From: Balanoglossus misakiensis
Lineage: Eukaryota > Hemichordata
Direction of reading: 5' to 3'
NCBI GenBank assembly: GCA_040954595.2
Contig: CM082576.2
Span: 6,076,001-6,140,000 of the forward strand
Length of the DNA stretch: 64,000 nt
Shown here: piece after piece, positions 11,663 to 28,470 of the stretch
How the letters are laid out: each line of letters begins with the position of its first letter
Numbering within the stretch: position 1 is the first letter of the stretch
The notes under the pieces: model-generated
Seen by the model: only the letters and a program-made list of their open reading frames with translations
What the model was told of the DNA's origin: nothing
Database searches by the model: none
Translations under genes and position numbers: made by a program

Positions 11663-12559
11663 AACCACCACCACCATCATCACCGTCGCCGAATCAAATT
11701 TTAAATGTGTTATCTCTACATTCTGAAGTTTAAGGTATGCGAACGATGCAAATGAATGTATATCATTGTTGGTGGCGATGTTTGTGACAACAGTACCGGT
11801 AATGCCGTACTGTTGTGACTTAATATGCAATCGAAATATGACGTACCCACAAGAACTCCAAAAGTTACATTCACAACTTGGATATTCGGAGCAAATGAAG
11901 TGAGAAGGTAGCCTGCTGATGATATTAAACTTCCCGTCATTACAGTCGCACAGTAACCGAAGCGCTTGACGCTTACATTGGCGACTGGACCTACAGATAC
12001 AATTGGGGTTAATCTATTGAGTGCAAGTTGAAAGGATTGGACGCGAATAGGCTATGCATGGCTTCCGAATATAAAGAATATTGCCGTCCTTTTATTTAAC
12101 ATGTGTATTGAACACCTTGTCGTGTTCTGCAGTTTAAATACATTGCTACCGTTTATACGACGTAACGTACAAGCATAGACCCATAATCTGAGTTTGGCAC
12201 GAAAGTAAGACCATGAAAGTAATAAAAAGGGCCCTGTCTATTGACAGGCGCCTGTCAATAACCAGTGCGTGTCGGGCCGGCTATTGACAGGCGCGTGTCA
12301 ATAGACACTCCGTAAAAAAAAAAAACAGCAGCTACTAGGGCTTTAAATTCTTACCGAAGCCAAGTTGACAAAAGAACATCAACGATATCAGCCACGACGT
12401 CTGCTCTGAAGTGGAGCCGAAGTCGCTCTGCAATGCAACGAATAGTGGCCCGATGGCCTGCTGCACGCCAAACACGAAGAAGTTACAGACGTGTGATGCC
12501 AACACGACCAACCAGCCATAATAGCCGCCATCCTGTTGCTGGGGGATAGTGACAGCCAT
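10175..12559 (-). CDS. Monocarboxylate transporter-like protein B (SLC16 family)
   Basis: Tandem duplicate of transporter A with the same four-exon plan: 12355-12559, 11847-11990, 10649-11449, 10175-10344. All introns are phase 1 GT-AG and the product is 439 residues. The start is the ATG at 12559. The SLC16 signature appears as DGGYYGWLVVLASHVCNFF, with Tyr where A has Trp. Next come GPVANVSVKRFGYCATVMTG, the YLGSSVGGIVLGPIFQALIN segment and NSYGWRDTLFLFAGVNLQMC. In segment 8 the Arg is kept (VAGRLVPN) and the Asp of MCT1 is again Gly. Exon 2 is exactly 144 bases in both copies; exon 3 is 801 bases here and 798 in A. The C-terminal tail is shorter than in A. The likely role is plasma-membrane carriage of a monocarboxylate or related small metabolite; the substrate is unknown. 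Confidence 0.88.
11565..11685. repeat. (CAT)n microsatellite in transporter B intron 2
   Basis: Long, nearly pure CAT/ATG repeat with a single CGT interruption near 11580. The Ser- and Met-repeat open frames across it are artefacts. It lies in the intron homologous to the one with the repeat at 8631-8700. Confidence 0.95.
12235..12307. repeat. Compact palindromic element (nested inverted repeats)
   Basis: The outer arms TGTCTATTGACAGGCGC and GCGCGTGTCAATAGACA pair with one mismatch. Inside the left arm, 12239-12260 is a perfect 22-base palindrome (halves TATTGACAGGC and GCCTGTCAATA). The right arm, 12281-12304, is a 24-base near-palindrome with a mismatched centre. The whole therefore has four copies of the TATTGACAGG motif in alternating orientation within 73 bases. 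It lies in the first intron of transporter B, about 45 bases from exon 1. Function unknown. Confidence 0.8.
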
Positions 12560-13751
12560 ATTTGCCCGACGAAAGACCCGGGCATGATCCGTGCGCGGTG
12601 AAGGACGTTGTTTCCGATCGAGCCTACCTCATACGAAAGTACCAAGTGGGGTTTGCTGTACTGTAGCCTACTTTTGTAAGCTACGTGCAATTACTTTGAT
12701 TTAAGACTGTGTTTGAAAAAGTATCCTCGCAAGGCTGGATGACCGCAGACTGGCGGTCTCATCTCAAGTCTCTGTGACCTGATTTGCGTGAAGGAACGTG
12801 CAGCATTACTATATGTCACTGTGACCGTGATTTGGGTGAAGGCCGACTCGACATGACAAAGCCGGGTATTCTCAACGTGCTCAATGCAGTTGCGCACAGA
12901 CCGTTTTGACCAAAGCAATTTTCTCTTGATCTGTGATCTACACAGCCCGTTTCCAGCCTATTTGAACAGCTACTATTGTATGAATATGTCCACTAAAAAC
13001 TGGAAATACGCCAGTAAATGTAAACAAATGTACTAGCCACAGACATGTGGCCGTGGATAAGGATCCCTTAGAGAAGCATAATAACTATAGAGGGTTTCTA
13101 CACTTAATTATTTACTAATAAGCTTTTATTTCTCGTAATAGGACAGAATTTAACTTAAAATGTTGAGCAAGTATACCATCTCCTCAAGAGCCGGAAATTA
13201 AAAACTTCACAGCATGTTTCATTGATCATATTTTGAAGATATTTTCCATTCTCTTGAGAATTGCGATTATTTTTTACTGGAAACTATATTTCTTTTCATA
13301 CTTGCATGGTCTGAAAGAAAGATATTTTCAACACAACTTCCCAAATTGAAGAAACAAACAATCATTGTATAATGAATGGCTCAAATCCACCATGTAAAAG
13401 ACTGGAATGAAAAACGGGCAACGGAGCAAATCTTGCAAAAAGGCCAATGACCTTAAGTGACCCAGGCTGGACATTCGCAAAATAAAATATCTGACACACA
13501 GTCAACCCTCTTGATCCAATCCCACCAATCTTGAAATACTGGCACATTGTCCACGAAAAAAACATCACACTGGTGTTTGGATAATAAAAATGTGTGAAGA
13601 TCAGTTAAAAATCTCACTGGCTAGTGGTCTGACACACTCCAGATTTTTCACTTCCAGCGTGGCAGATACAAGGTTTTTTTCTGACTTTTCCCCGATACAT
13701 TCTATTTTTTACAACGTTCCTGAAAAATATATACAGGTCATTCCGCCTCTT
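12560..13751. other. Intergenic: transporter B upstream and SEL1L 3' region
   Basis: About 1.2 kb between the ATG of transporter B and the stop codon of SEL1L. The right part is likely SEL1L 3' untranslated sequence, and the left part the transporter B promoter and leader. No additional coding exon is supportable. Confidence 0.45.
13125..13130 (-). terminator. Candidate polyadenylation signal for SEL1L
   Basis: Read on the minus strand this is AATAAA, about 0.6 kb downstream of the SEL1L stop codon. Other A+T-rich sites are nearby, so the assignment is tentative. Confidence 0.35.
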
Positions 13752-20419
<6,668 letters not shown>

Positions 20420-21230
20420 CTCTGTGGAGTATAAACGAACAAACCGCAAACTAAAATGTCTAAAGAGGGTTCAACTTCTCCAGATGTGCACCGATGGTCT
20501 TTGACGGTGGTGTATAGAGCACGTCCTGATGCCTACTACAGCCAGGTAAACGTGTTATCATCTGCTTGGTCGAGACTGTACACACATATAAGCGGAGACT
20601 GATCTGGAAATTGTGCACACTTCCGGGTTAGGCTGACCACAACACAGAACGGAAAATACAGCGGCCCCGAGTGTTCTCGCTCAAATCGCCATAACAACGG
20701 CAATATAATTGACAAAGTAAGAGAAACCCATAAGAACGCTGTGTCTTCGATTTTCAGCAATCATGAGCCGGAAGCCAGCTGAAGCGAAGTCAATAGTTCG
20801 ACGACACGTATGGAACTGTTAAGAAACGAGCTCTGTGATTGGCCACTCAGCCGCAGCAGCGAAACCCCAGATATGTTTACGGTTTGCGTTTATTCTCCCT
20901 CCGAAAAACGTAGATACCAAGTCCTCAATATCCGCTATTGATACATTCTAACTTTCACTTATATCGAAATACGAATATGCTTCTCATAGTAGTGTCGCGT
21001 TTTGACCAATCGTAACCCACTTGACAAATAACTCAAATACCTGGAAAAGTACGCATGCGTAAAGGGGTCATCTAAGGTTGTCACAATGTATAAGTTTTAA
21101 TGTTTACAACTTAATTTCGTACGTCCCGGGGCCGGGGGATCGATCAGGAGCAATTTCTTCAAAAATTATTTATGGAAAAAACTTCCATGGGTTAGAAGAT
21201 CTTCATAATATTGTCTGAGTTGCCGAAGTG
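20420..21230. promoter_or_regulatory. Divergent promoter region between SEL1L and the LRR gene
   Basis: The SEL1L start codon (minus) and the probable untranslated first exon of the LRR gene (plus, donor at 21231) lie head to head, about 0.8 kb apart. The interval is the natural place for both promoters. I do not see a convincing TATA box that would place either start site, so this call rests on layout rather than motif. Confidence 0.4.
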
Positions 21231-21629
21231 GTAAGTTTTGATGTTAATTTTGGATCATCATCATGTTTGTAACTTTCTAAGAATTCCATGAATGTACCAT
21301 GCAACTCAAGCTACTTTGGCCATTTAATAAGCTGCATGTATCATTTCTTTCACCAAAAATGGGTATACTGTTATTGCATCTTAAATCAAAGAACGTTCTT
21401 TACGCGAAATACTTTGTGAATTTGTTTCTCACTTGTCATATAATTTTTTTCCAACTTTATAAAACAAATGAAAAAAAAAATATTTGATATATTATGTAAA
21501 CATACCTCTCAGAATTCCATACATTGGTGTCAAGGCTGGTCCGATGCAATTTAAAAAAGCAAATCTCACAAAGGTATTTTCCTTTAAACCACATTATTGA
21601 CATCACTTTCACTTTTTCTGCAATTTAGG
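21231..21629 (+). other. Probable intron in the 5' untranslated region of the LRR gene
   Basis: There is a strong donor (AAGTG|GTAAGT at 21231) and a good acceptor with a pyrimidine tract (TTTTTCTGCAATTTAG ending at 21629). The acceptor lies 22 bases before the LRR start codon. The inferred spliced leader has no coding role. Confidence 0.45.
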
Positions 21630-21651
21630 GATGTGAGAAGTTGAACCAACA

Positions 21652-23268
21652 ATGTTGAAGAAACTCACAGATCTCTGCTTAAAGTGCATCGAGCATTATC
21701 TGCATGTGATTGAGAATTTACAAGATAATTTACCTACAAAGTTTAAAGAAGTTATCATCGAGAGGCTGGCTTCCCATGATAAGTTTTCACCAGAACGTTT
21801 ACCCCACATAGTGAGACAGTTGTTTTCGTCCGCTCTGAAGAAGATCAAATTTGACGAGTGCTCTCAAATTGACGATGACGTCTTGCAGAGATTGTCCGAT
21901 AGTGGATGTCAGTTACAATCGTTGACAATAGATGGATGTGGGAAAGTAACCGACCACGGCTTACAGTGTCTGCTGCAGAACCAAGTTGAGCTGATCACGT
22001 TAGAGTTGATCTTCCTGCCGAGAGTCACTGGGGCTTGTTTGGCAGCCGTGCACTCGCCGGTTCTCCAGCACATCATCTTCCAGGAGCAGCATGGAGAGTT
22101 ACCCGGAGTCGACAATGACGCTTTTTGCACCTTCATCGACAACAACCGGTCGTTGTTTTTCGTCTGCATCCACAAAGCAGCATCGTCTAAACCACTCACA
22201 CAGAACCACATCTCAAGGATCATTGGCAGCCTGGGACAGAGGCTGTGCCATCTCTATCTGACCGGTAACACTTCGGTGTCGGATTTCAACCTGCAGGAAC
22301 TGGCCCAGAAGTGCCACAACTTGAGAACGTTGAAAATCAGGAAAATGGATGAAATCACGTGGCAGACCGTCACAGAGGCTGGCCTTCAGATCTTGTTCAA
22401 GGGCTGCCCTTACGTCTCCGATCTGAATTTATGTTACTATCATGAGCTTTTCAGTCAGAATCATGGCACGTGTGCTCTGCCGTACTTGCCTAAAACTTTG
22501 CTCTCGTTAACTCTAGATGGAAGTTTGATTGGCGTGAATGAAGACACTCTCTGTGACGCCATCTGTCAGCTTCCCAATTTACGCAAATTGGAAACAAATA
22601 TCGATGGCATTTCAGCCGAAGTCCTCGACAGGATTTTGGCCAACATGGGTCACCAACTGCTGGACCTCAGAATGACCTACGCTTCTTCACATTGCAGGGT
22701 AATGCACTCTGTCGTTTTGTCTGTGGTCACGTACTGTATCAACTTAAAGAGTTGGATATTGTACACCTGTGACCATATGACCGGCAGAGAGCTGTACCCG
22801 CTCTTACAAGACGAAGGTAGAGCGAGCAAGTTGAGGGTCTTGAAATTTTGGCCCGTTGGAAATATCCTGTATGACGTGCTGCTGACAGTGGTGAACACCT
22901 GCCCGAATCTAGAAACGTTCACTGTTTGCAATGGTGACGTCGATGACGACATAATTCTGGCACTTTCTCAGAACTGTGCAGAGCTGAGAAATTTTGACTT
23001 GAATGGCGAGTGCGCTGGTGTGACTGAAGACGCGTTGTGCAGATTGGCTGTTCGGTGTCCACTGACTCGCGTGCGCTTCCCCAGAATGCCTCACATCACT
23101 GACAAGACAGTGAAGAGTATGGCCGACCACTGTCCGTACCTCGAGTTTGTGAGGTTCGCTGGCCGGGCTAGGATAAGTCCTGACACGATCGCCACGCTCA
23201 GAGATAATTGCATCAAGAGAGTGTATGTCGCGTATCATCCGAGACTGGAAGAGTGGGGAGCAACATAG
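21652..23268 (+). CDS. Leucine-rich-repeat protein with an intronless coding region, possible ubiquitin-ligase substrate receptor
   Basis: A single open frame of 538 residues starts at the ATG at 21652 (context AACAATG) and ends at TAG 23268. From about residue 60 to the end it is built of degenerate cysteine-type leucine-rich repeats, about 25-28 residues each. Examples are LQSLTIDGCGKVTDHGLQCL, CPYVSDLNLCYYHELF, CAELRNFDLNGECAGVTEDA and MPHITDKTVKSMADHCPYLE. The N-terminus LTDLCLKCIEHYLHVIENLQ, with LxxLC, is reminiscent of the VHL-box start of ZYG11/ZER1 proteins. Those are substrate receptors of CUL2 ligases; F-box LRR proteins have similar repeats. I see no clear F-box. The role as a receptor is inference from architecture. 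All neighbouring genes are rich in introns, so an uninterrupted 1.6-kb frame stands out. Confidence 0.85.
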   Translation: MLKKLTDLCLKCIEHYLHVIENLQDNLPTKFKEVIIERLASHDKFSPERLPHIVRQLFSSALKKIKFDECSQIDDDVLQRLSDSGCQLQSLTIDGCGKVTDHGLQCLLQNQVELITLELIFLPRVTGACLAAVHSPVLQHIIFQEQHGELPGVDNDAFCTFIDNNRSLFFVCIHKAASSKPLTQNHISRIIGSLGQRLCHLYLTGNTSVSDFNLQELAQKCHNLRTLKIRKMDEITWQTVTEAGLQILFKGCPYVSDLNLCYYHELFSQNHGTCALPYLPKTLLSLTLDGSLIGVNEDTLCDAICQLPNLRKLETNIDGISAEVLDRILANMGHQLLDLRMTYASSHCRVMHSVVLSVVTYCINLKSWILYTCDHMTGRELYPLLQDEGRASKLRVLKFWPVGNILYDVLLTVVNTCPNLETFTVCNGDVDDDIILALSQNCAELRNFDLNGECAGVTEDALCRLAVRCPLTRVRFPRMPHITDKTVKSMADHCPYLEFVRFAGRARISPDTIATLRDNCIKRVYVAYHPRLEEWGAT

Positions 23269-23534
23269 TGTGACCTGTTCACATCCACAGTTATTATGTG
23301 ATAACCTTGGACCTGTACGTGCACTTGAAGTAGACTGTACGAAATATCCTTCCAACCCTGTTTGGGTAAAAGTCATATGTTGGTTATACAGGGACTCCAA
23401 TATCAAATAGAATCAAGGACATCAAATTTCTTCGTTCACAGACTGGGACCTTTGTAGATACAGATAATTTTATTACTTAAAATAATTACTAATCGATATC
23501 AAAGTTTTACTGCTTCTACTGCTACTTTTTAAAT

Positions 23535-23540
23535 AATAAA
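23535..23540 (+). terminator. Candidate polyadenylation signal of the LRR gene
   Basis: AATAAA lies about 0.27 kb after the stop codon, in A+T-rich sequence. Another AATAAA occurs near 23723. Confidence 0.4.
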
Positions 23541-26025
23541 GGTAAAAAAGTGTATGTAGCATACAACATGTGTTTTTAGGGATTGTAGTAACCCTAATAG
23601 TATATTTTCTGAAAGCCCAAATACATGTATAGAGTAAATCTGATCATGATCATTTTTGTTATTTATTTAAATGTATGTATTCATTTTATTTATTTATTCA
23701 TTCATCTATTCAGTGCATGAAAATAAACTGCTTTTATACATGTTTTTACTAATTCAGTTTTCCACTTATCTTTGAGTATGGTTTTCAAGAATGGTATGTT
23801 CAGATGTTGCGTTTGTGCCACCTCAAACATCAAATCTCAGTTGGGCGCCACCTTGTGGCGAAATGACTTGTATGGCAGTAGTTTCTACATATGGAGTGGT
23901 ACATGTACTTCAAAGTTGTTCTGATTAAAGTTCAAAATTGTTCTGATTATAAAAGGATAACTTCATATTTCTCATATTACTTCATGTATAAACTCAATCC
24001 TGCAGTCCTCCATATCGGCTTTCACCCAAATCATTGGCACAGAGAGACACGATTCAAGATATACACTTGTCTCTTCAGATTTCTGCAGACACCAAATGCC
24101 AAACGTGTCAAGGAACTGTATATCAAGACACAAGAAGTCCTTAATTGCAAATCTGGGATTTACGATGGCAAATTCTGCATTTAGGGCTTGGATGTAGACT
24201 TTGTTTAAGCCTGTGATTTGTCGTGTTTTTTTCATGCATTTTTTATCATGCCAGTGGGGCAAACAGGATGTAGGGGAATTAATCGTATTATAAATCCAGG
24301 AGGAACTGGTTGATGGATCACAGCCCAGACTCCTACTCTGCTGGTGCATTCACCTCTCGCTCAGTTCAAATAATTTTGCGTGAAACAATTGAAGCACGGA
24401 AGGCCACCTTGAACAACTCTTTCATTCACTCTAATCAAGTTCAAAGTATGAATGTTACAATGAAGATTTCTATGAGATTTGTTGGCAAAGCTTTCTGCAG
24501 ACACCAAATTCCTGATATGTACCAAAATACATTCCGGACTGACCATATACAGTCAAGTGCATGCTCTCCACCTCTCTCTGTGGTCTGTTGGGGGAAGACA
24601 ACTTTATAGTATACACACATTGGTTGACTACTCTCACAATCAACCAATCGGGATGACTATACCTTCTCATCAATCAGAGTTTCCACACAGTACTAAACAA
24701 ACAAATGTGGTCTGAGCATTTTCATGACGATTGGTGGGTTCGTGTTTTAATAGCTCTTCACAATTTTTCAAAATCTGTACATTTCAACAAGAGGAAAAAA
24801 ACATTAATGTAAATAAGAATACTAATATGCATATTAACATTATATTAAGCCACTTATCCTGAAAAAATACTAAATGTTAAAAATAAATCCGCAAACTATT
24901 CTTACTTGATTATTGCTTTAATTTCTCAATAAAAAAAGAAAAAGAATATTTACGTGTAATATGTTACTCATTGATAATTTTTTATAGCAAATTATATGAG
25001 TTGCTACAGACTTTTTATGACTGGATTTTCAGAATTTTCTCTAGAATTTGAGAAAATACATCTCCAATGAAAAATAAAGACTACTGTTTAAGTTTTGTTT
25101 CCGTGAATGTGGTTTATGACCCAATATGTTTCAAACCCATCTGACACTTGCCCTTATTGTAGGTTAAAGTGGTGGTGGGGAGATGTCTGGGTGGTAAATT
25201 TCCAGGGGGGTACACACCTGGACATTTTGTTAGTTGAAATGGACTTGTAGTTTGTGGCAAATGAATCAGGGTGAGGTAGGCACAGTAGAGGTTGAGCTAA
25301 CAAAAATCCTATACGCTTTTCCTGGATTGTGATTTCGAGGACTTCTCTCTATCGCGCTCACCTCATTCACATAAAGGATCGCAAATACATAAGAAAATCC
25401 CTGACTTGAATCAAGTCGGACATCTGGCAAACTTCAACATGAAACTGCAGTGTGACTGGTGCACTGATGAATCTTACTACATGTATATCTCTCGTATATA
25501 GATAAACACCATTGATAAACATGAAAAGCAATGTTTGTTCACTGGCCTTGGTTCCCTAAGGTTCAGACTCATCTTCATAATGTGATGGAAAAAAAATTAT
25601 GACTGACCAGATTTTAGTTTAGTTAACACCACAGTCACTCCACCTGTTAACAGTATCTGCGAGGTAATTAACATAACTATGCCAAGACCTGCATTCATTA
25701 GTGCAAACCAGGAGTCTTGGGAAGGTATGAGGTGTACACAAAGTAAAAACGCGTGACCAACTCAGATGTTACTAAATGAGGTTCTTGGATTTATATCTGT
25801 ATAGCTGGACAATGGTGGTTAGCATGTAGAGAAAAACCTGAAGTATGACACCTGGGATTATTTCAGCAGACAAGTCCCGGTCCAGGCTAACCAAACCCAC
25901 AGAGGGCTGAGCTGGGCAGTGAATAAATCAGGTTATATTTCCATGGAAGCATCGGAGACATTGAGTTTTAGTCGTCCTATTAGTGTGCCACAGGAAGATA
26001 CATGGTGACAAAAATAATAATTACA
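23541..26025. other. Gene-free intergenic DNA
   Basis: No convincing exon on either strand. Two stretches near 24080 and 24495 share the string TTTCTGCAGACACCAAAT, which may be remnants of an old dispersed repeat. Short open frames around 23.9-24.7 kb have no recognisable domains. Confidence 0.5.
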
Positions 26026-27233
26026 AATTAAAGCTGCAAGCAGCATTGGGGGGGCACAAGCGGTTCCCATGGTGACCAGCAAATGCCATGGCTGTATCTG
26101 CTGGGGATACCAAGATATGGGAAAGTAGGTCAAATGTCACCTGAGGTCACCCCAAATTTGGGCAAAAAATTGGACCCCAAACTAGTCTAGATCCAACAAA
26201 AAACCAGACCCAAAGCCCTATTGGTTCGCCTGCAATTAGGTATGCACATAATTAATGAGGTCTTGTGTAAGACTCCATTCTGTGCTCAATACCCATAAAA
26301 GCCAGGGCTCTAACTGCTCTGGATGCTGAGATATGGGAAAGTAGATCAAAGGTCATCCAAGGTCACCCAAAATTTGGGCATAAAATTTTGACCCCAGAGT
26401 GGGCCATGTCCAACTAAAACCAGACCTCTAGCCCTATTGGTTAGCCTAGAATTAGATATGCAGAAAAATGATGTTTCAGAAATAGGTCAAGGGTCATTGC
26501 CAAAATTACCAAAATATTTGTGTCATGTCCTGGCAGCATTGGTACCCATGTCCACAAAATTCATGACTGTGGTGCTTTGACAAGAGGAGGTATGGGGAAT
26601 ATGCATATATAATTAGTTGTTTTAAAACTGGGTCAAAGGTCATGTGAAAATTGCCCTGAAAAATTGTGACAACTTCCGGTCATATGATGACTCATATCCA
26701 AAAAAAGAATTTCCATGCTGTCAACATTTTGGCTACAAAACGGAATTATCACTTTTCAATGGTTTTCCGAAAATCCAACATGGCTGCCATAATGATTGAC
26801 CAATCACAGTGCGCTTCGCAAACTTGATAGACATAGGTAAGGTGACCACATATCCCAAATCCCGAGACTCGGTAACCGCTGGTTCTGGAGAAGAAGATTT
26901 TTAAAGTTTTAAGTAGTTTTTCAGAAAAACAATTGTAGCAAAAAAACTTTATGTATGACGTCATGATTTCAATGGGGTAAAATGATGGACAGAAGGTAGG
27001 CTACCTGCACACCAAATTTGAACTCGATCAGCCCAGTGGTTTTTGAGAAGGACTCATTTAACGATTTTCAGGAAATCCAATATGGCCGCCAGGTCACGTG
27101 ACTAATTAAATATTCACGGGCCACTGCACGTCTACTCATTGGCCCCTACCACCCTACCAAGTTTCGGCCCCCTAGGTGCTGCCGTTTTCCAGATTTACAA
27201 TGACATATTTCTCGGAAGAAGAATAATAATAAT

Positions 27234-28410
27234 AATTAAAGCTGCAAGCAGCATTGTCCGGGCCCAAGCTCTATTATCTGATCTGATGCTAATATAGTGT
27301 TAAGTAGGTCAAAGGTCACCCGAGGTCACCCAACATTTGGGCAAAATATTTTGACCTCATACTGGTCCATGTATAACAAAAACAAAACCTCTATGTCTAT
27401 TGGTTCATCATTAATTAGGTATGCGCATATTTAATGAGGTCACCAGAGGTCAAAGGGGTCATGAAAAGTAGCAAAATTTTTTGATCACATACAAATCCAC
27501 ATACATAAAAAAACAAACTTATAGCCCCATTGGTTAGCCAGGAATTAGATATGCAGAAAAATGATTCGTCAAAAGTAGGTCAAAGGTCATTGCCAAAATT
27601 ACCAAAATATTTATAGCTTATTCTTGTCATATGATGATTCATATCCATAAAAAGAATTTCTGTGCTATCAATGTTTAGGCTAGAAAAGGAATTTTTACTT
27701 TTTAATCGTTTTTCACAAAATCCAATATGGCCGCCATAATCTTCGACCAATCACATTCCCCTTCGCAAACTTGATAGACATCTGTTTAATGACCACACAC
27801 ACCAAATCTTGTGACTCAGTCATCGCCCGTTCTGGAGAAGAAGATTTTTGAAGTTTTACTATGGTTTTTCGAAAATCCAATATGGCCGCCATAATCTTCG
27901 ACCAATCACAATGATCTTCGCAAACTTGATAGACATCAGTTAGGTGACCACATACCCCAAACGGCGTGACTCGGTTATCGCCGGTTCTGGAGAAGAAGAT
28001 TTTTGAAATTTTAACCAGATTTCAGAAAAACAACTGTAGCAAAAAAACTGCAACATTGACAGCAAAATATCCAATTACAAAAATGATGGGCAGAGGGTAT
28101 ACTACCAGCACACCAAATCTGAAGTCGATCTGACTTGTAGTTTCTGAGATCTGAGATTTGCATTTTTTCAGAAAATCCAATATGGCCGCCATGTCACGTG
28201 ACTAATTAAGTATTCACAAGTCACTGCACATCTACTCATTGACCTTGACCACTGTAGCAAGTTTGAGAACTGTACCTGCAGCGGTGTCTGAGATCTAGCG
28301 CGCGAAAGAAATGAACCAAGAATAAAGAAAGAAAGAAAGAAAGAAAGAAAGAAAAACCCCAACGAAACCAATACGGGCCCAAGCCTGGCTTGGCTTGGGC
28401 CCGTAATAAT
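27234..28410 (+). mobile_element. Second copy of the same element, nested inside the first
   Basis: It begins with the same AATTAAAGCTGCAAGCAGC but with the tag CGGGCCCAAGC (27259-27269). It ends in a hairpin, ACGGGCCCAAGC (28373-28384) / GCTTGGGCCCGT (28393-28404) with an 8-base loop, followed by AATAAT. It sits in the AAT-rich tract of the outer copy. Inside, a module of about 150 bases is duplicated in tandem (starting near 27716 and 27868): ATCCAATATGGCCGCCATAA, then CTTCGACCAATCACA, then GGTTCTGGAGAAGAAGATTT. A (GAAA)n run lies at 28326-28356. No protein-coding frame. Confidence 0.75.
28373..28404. repeat. 3' terminal hairpin of the inner element
   Basis: Perfect 12-bp stem ACGGGCCCAAGC / GCTTGGGCCCGT with an 8-base loop. 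It repeats the inner element's own 5' tag, not the outer element's. Confidence 0.9.
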
Positions 28411-28433
28411 AAGAAAAATTCCAACAATAACAA

Positions 28434-28470
28434 TGGGGGCACAAGCCGCCTGAGGGCGCTTGTGCCCCCA
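28434..28470. repeat. 3' terminal hairpin of the outer element
   Basis: Perfect 13-bp stem TGGGGGCACAAGC / GCTTGTGCCCCCA with an 11-base loop. The stem sequence repeats the tag just inside the element's 5' end. Confidence 0.9.

Noticed and set aside
11455-11830. Poly-Ser and poly-Met open frames
   Set aside because: Products of the (CAT)n microsatellite inside a transporter intron.
23890-24715. Overlapping open frames on both strands that could be transposon remnants
   Set aside because: No recognisable domain, no consistent frame and no terminal repeats.
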